This document shows, one piece after another, positions 62,890-64,000 of a DNA stretch of 64,000 bases. Both the position numbers and the translations under genes were made by a program. Below the pieces are notes generated by a model. The model made no database searches. It was not told where the DNA came from and was given only the letters and a program-made list of their open reading frames with translations. The first letter of the stretch is position 1. Each line of letters starts with the position of its first letter. Origin of the DNA: Talpa occidentalis (Eukaryota; Chordata; Mammalia; Eulipotyphla; Talpidae); NCBI RefSeq assembly GCF_014898055.3, contig NW_023605194.1, positions 96,665,258 through 96,729,257 of the forward strand, read 5' to 3'.

Positions 62890-63267
62890 TGAAAGGGAAC
62901 TGCTAAGAAAAAGAAATCTTTCCCTGTTAAAGAGTCATAGACCTGCAAATGTAAAGTAAATAATAATAAATTTGTTTCCTTAATAAGCATATCTAAACAC
63001 GGTCTGGCAGCAGGCCATCCTTGAAAGATCTGTATCCTTCCCCTTTTCCTGTGTCAAGAATTTGTATGCTAACTAACCAACTTTATCAATGTAAAGTGGT
63101 TGTGTCCAAAAGAAATTCTTTGTCTCTAGACCAGTGCTCAGACCTTATGGGACTGCCCAGGTCTGAGACCTCATGCATGAGTAATAAAGCTCATTCCTAA
63201 ACCATTCCTAAAGTACTGCTTGTTCTTCCCCTGCCTGGGTAAAAGGCTAAAACGTATTTCTGCAACA
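62890..63267 (+). mobile_element. Probable solo LTR of a third type
   Basis: 378 bp, TGAAAGGG...GCAACA, with AATAAA at 63183-63188 about 80 bp before the end and a possible 4-bp duplication ATAA at 62886-62889 and 63268-63271. The layout fits a class I LTR, but only one copy is present, so the borders are less certain. Confidence 0.5.
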
Positions 63268-63271
63268 ATAA

Positions 63272-64000
63272 CAGTTTGGAGAAATATAGTTCAATGGGGA
63301 AGGATAGGAACATTGAGATCTTCCTAAGCTCCAAGTCTTAGAAAGATGGACCTGAACTTACAAGAAGAAATAAAGGAGTTCACTCTAGTCACAAAATCAA
63401 GATAGGAAAATTAAAGAGCTATACTGAGTGGGAAGATAAAGAAGCAGAAAAGATCAGGTTATAATGAACAGGGGAGAAAAGCCACAAAAGGGAGAGGTGC
63501 TGGTGGATGGTGGATAGTCTCACCTTCGACTGGGATGGAGGTGGCTCATGGGAAAATTGTATTTTGTGAACCTCAAACAAAAGCAACCAGTTATTTCTCC
63601 AATAAAGTGGGTTTATTTGGAAATAACAATAAAAATGGCAGTTTGGTGAGTGCAGCCTCATTGCACACTATAGGAGCACTTCCTCTAATCAAAAGCTAGC
63701 ATATCCTCTGGAGGGGCTGTTGGGTATTGATACCTCCTTCTCTCACTGGGGCAGGGAAGCGACCTCAGCTCCTGTCAGAGATGCAAAGCATACCGGGTCC
63801 ATGTAGTTTGCTGTTGGGGCACAGGTAGCCACTCTCTCTAGTATCCCAAACTCATTTCAACAGGGCTTCTATATATTACGTTTCAGCCTGTGAGTCTTTG
63901 GTGCATGTTAGTTACAACAAGCTAAACCATTCTCCCCAGGATCTCCCAGAGTAATTAACCAACTACTAGAAGACTAACTTTCCAAAAGCATATACATACA
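63272..64000. other. Intergenic DNA to the end of the window
   Basis: No gene or repeat recognised. Confidence 0.45.

Overview
This is nuclear DNA from a placental mammal. It carries the convergent neurofilament pair NEFM (plus strand) and NEFL (minus strand), followed by about 40 kb of gene-poor DNA full of retroelements. The two genes show normal intron-exon structure, their reconstructed proteins follow the mammalian neurofilament M and L chains almost residue for residue, and L1, MaLR, MIR/L2-like and class I LTR remnants are present. The species cannot be fixed from the sequence. A tRNA-derived SINE ending in AATAAA plus TCTT and A-rich DNA occurs about 18 times. It is not Alu, B1/B2, CAN, pig PRE or llama Vic. 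A laurasiatherian, possibly a bat, is my low-confidence guess.

Layout: NEFM has its TATA box at 192, start codon at 256, three exons (256-1335, 2050-2174, 3467-4958), and a poly(A) signal at 5425. It encodes 898 residues. The intergenic space of about 12 kb (5.45-17.76 kb) holds a CA microsatellite, four SINEs, a very similar inverted repeat (two 203-bp arms), two inverted solo LTRs and a MaLR remnant. NEFL is read from right to left: TATA at 23532-23539, start codon at 23407-23409, four exons (22363-23409, 21238-21362, 20541-20860, 19536-19678), 3' UTR to about 17.76 kb. It encodes 544 residues. NEFM exon 2 and NEFL exon 2 are both 125 bp and end at the same point of the rod, as expected of paralogues.

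From 24 to 64 kb I see no protein-coding gene that I can defend. This part holds SINEs in both orientations (several with target-site duplications of 14-19 bp), antisense L1 ORF2 remnants (43.4-44.3 kb and 53.9-54.7 kb), older MIR/L2-like pieces, two members of a second LTR family (55.06 and 59.93 kb), a third copy of the first LTR family (60.96 kb), a probable third LTR type (62.89 kb), and an orphan CpG-rich block (about 52.9-53.8 kb) with an internal inverted repeat.

The two genes work together: NFL and NFM are obligate co-polymer subunits of axonal intermediate filaments. NFL supplies the core, and the phosphorylated NFM KSP tail projects sideways. The most distinctive coding feature is an uninterrupted ten-unit KSP array with a 15-bp period in the NEFM tail. 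The most distinctive non-coding features are the 203-bp-arm palindrome at 11.2-11.8 kb, the inverted repeat in the orphan CpG block, and a SINE lineage with a shared extra 3' tail. All similarity statements come from reading by eye; no searches were run.
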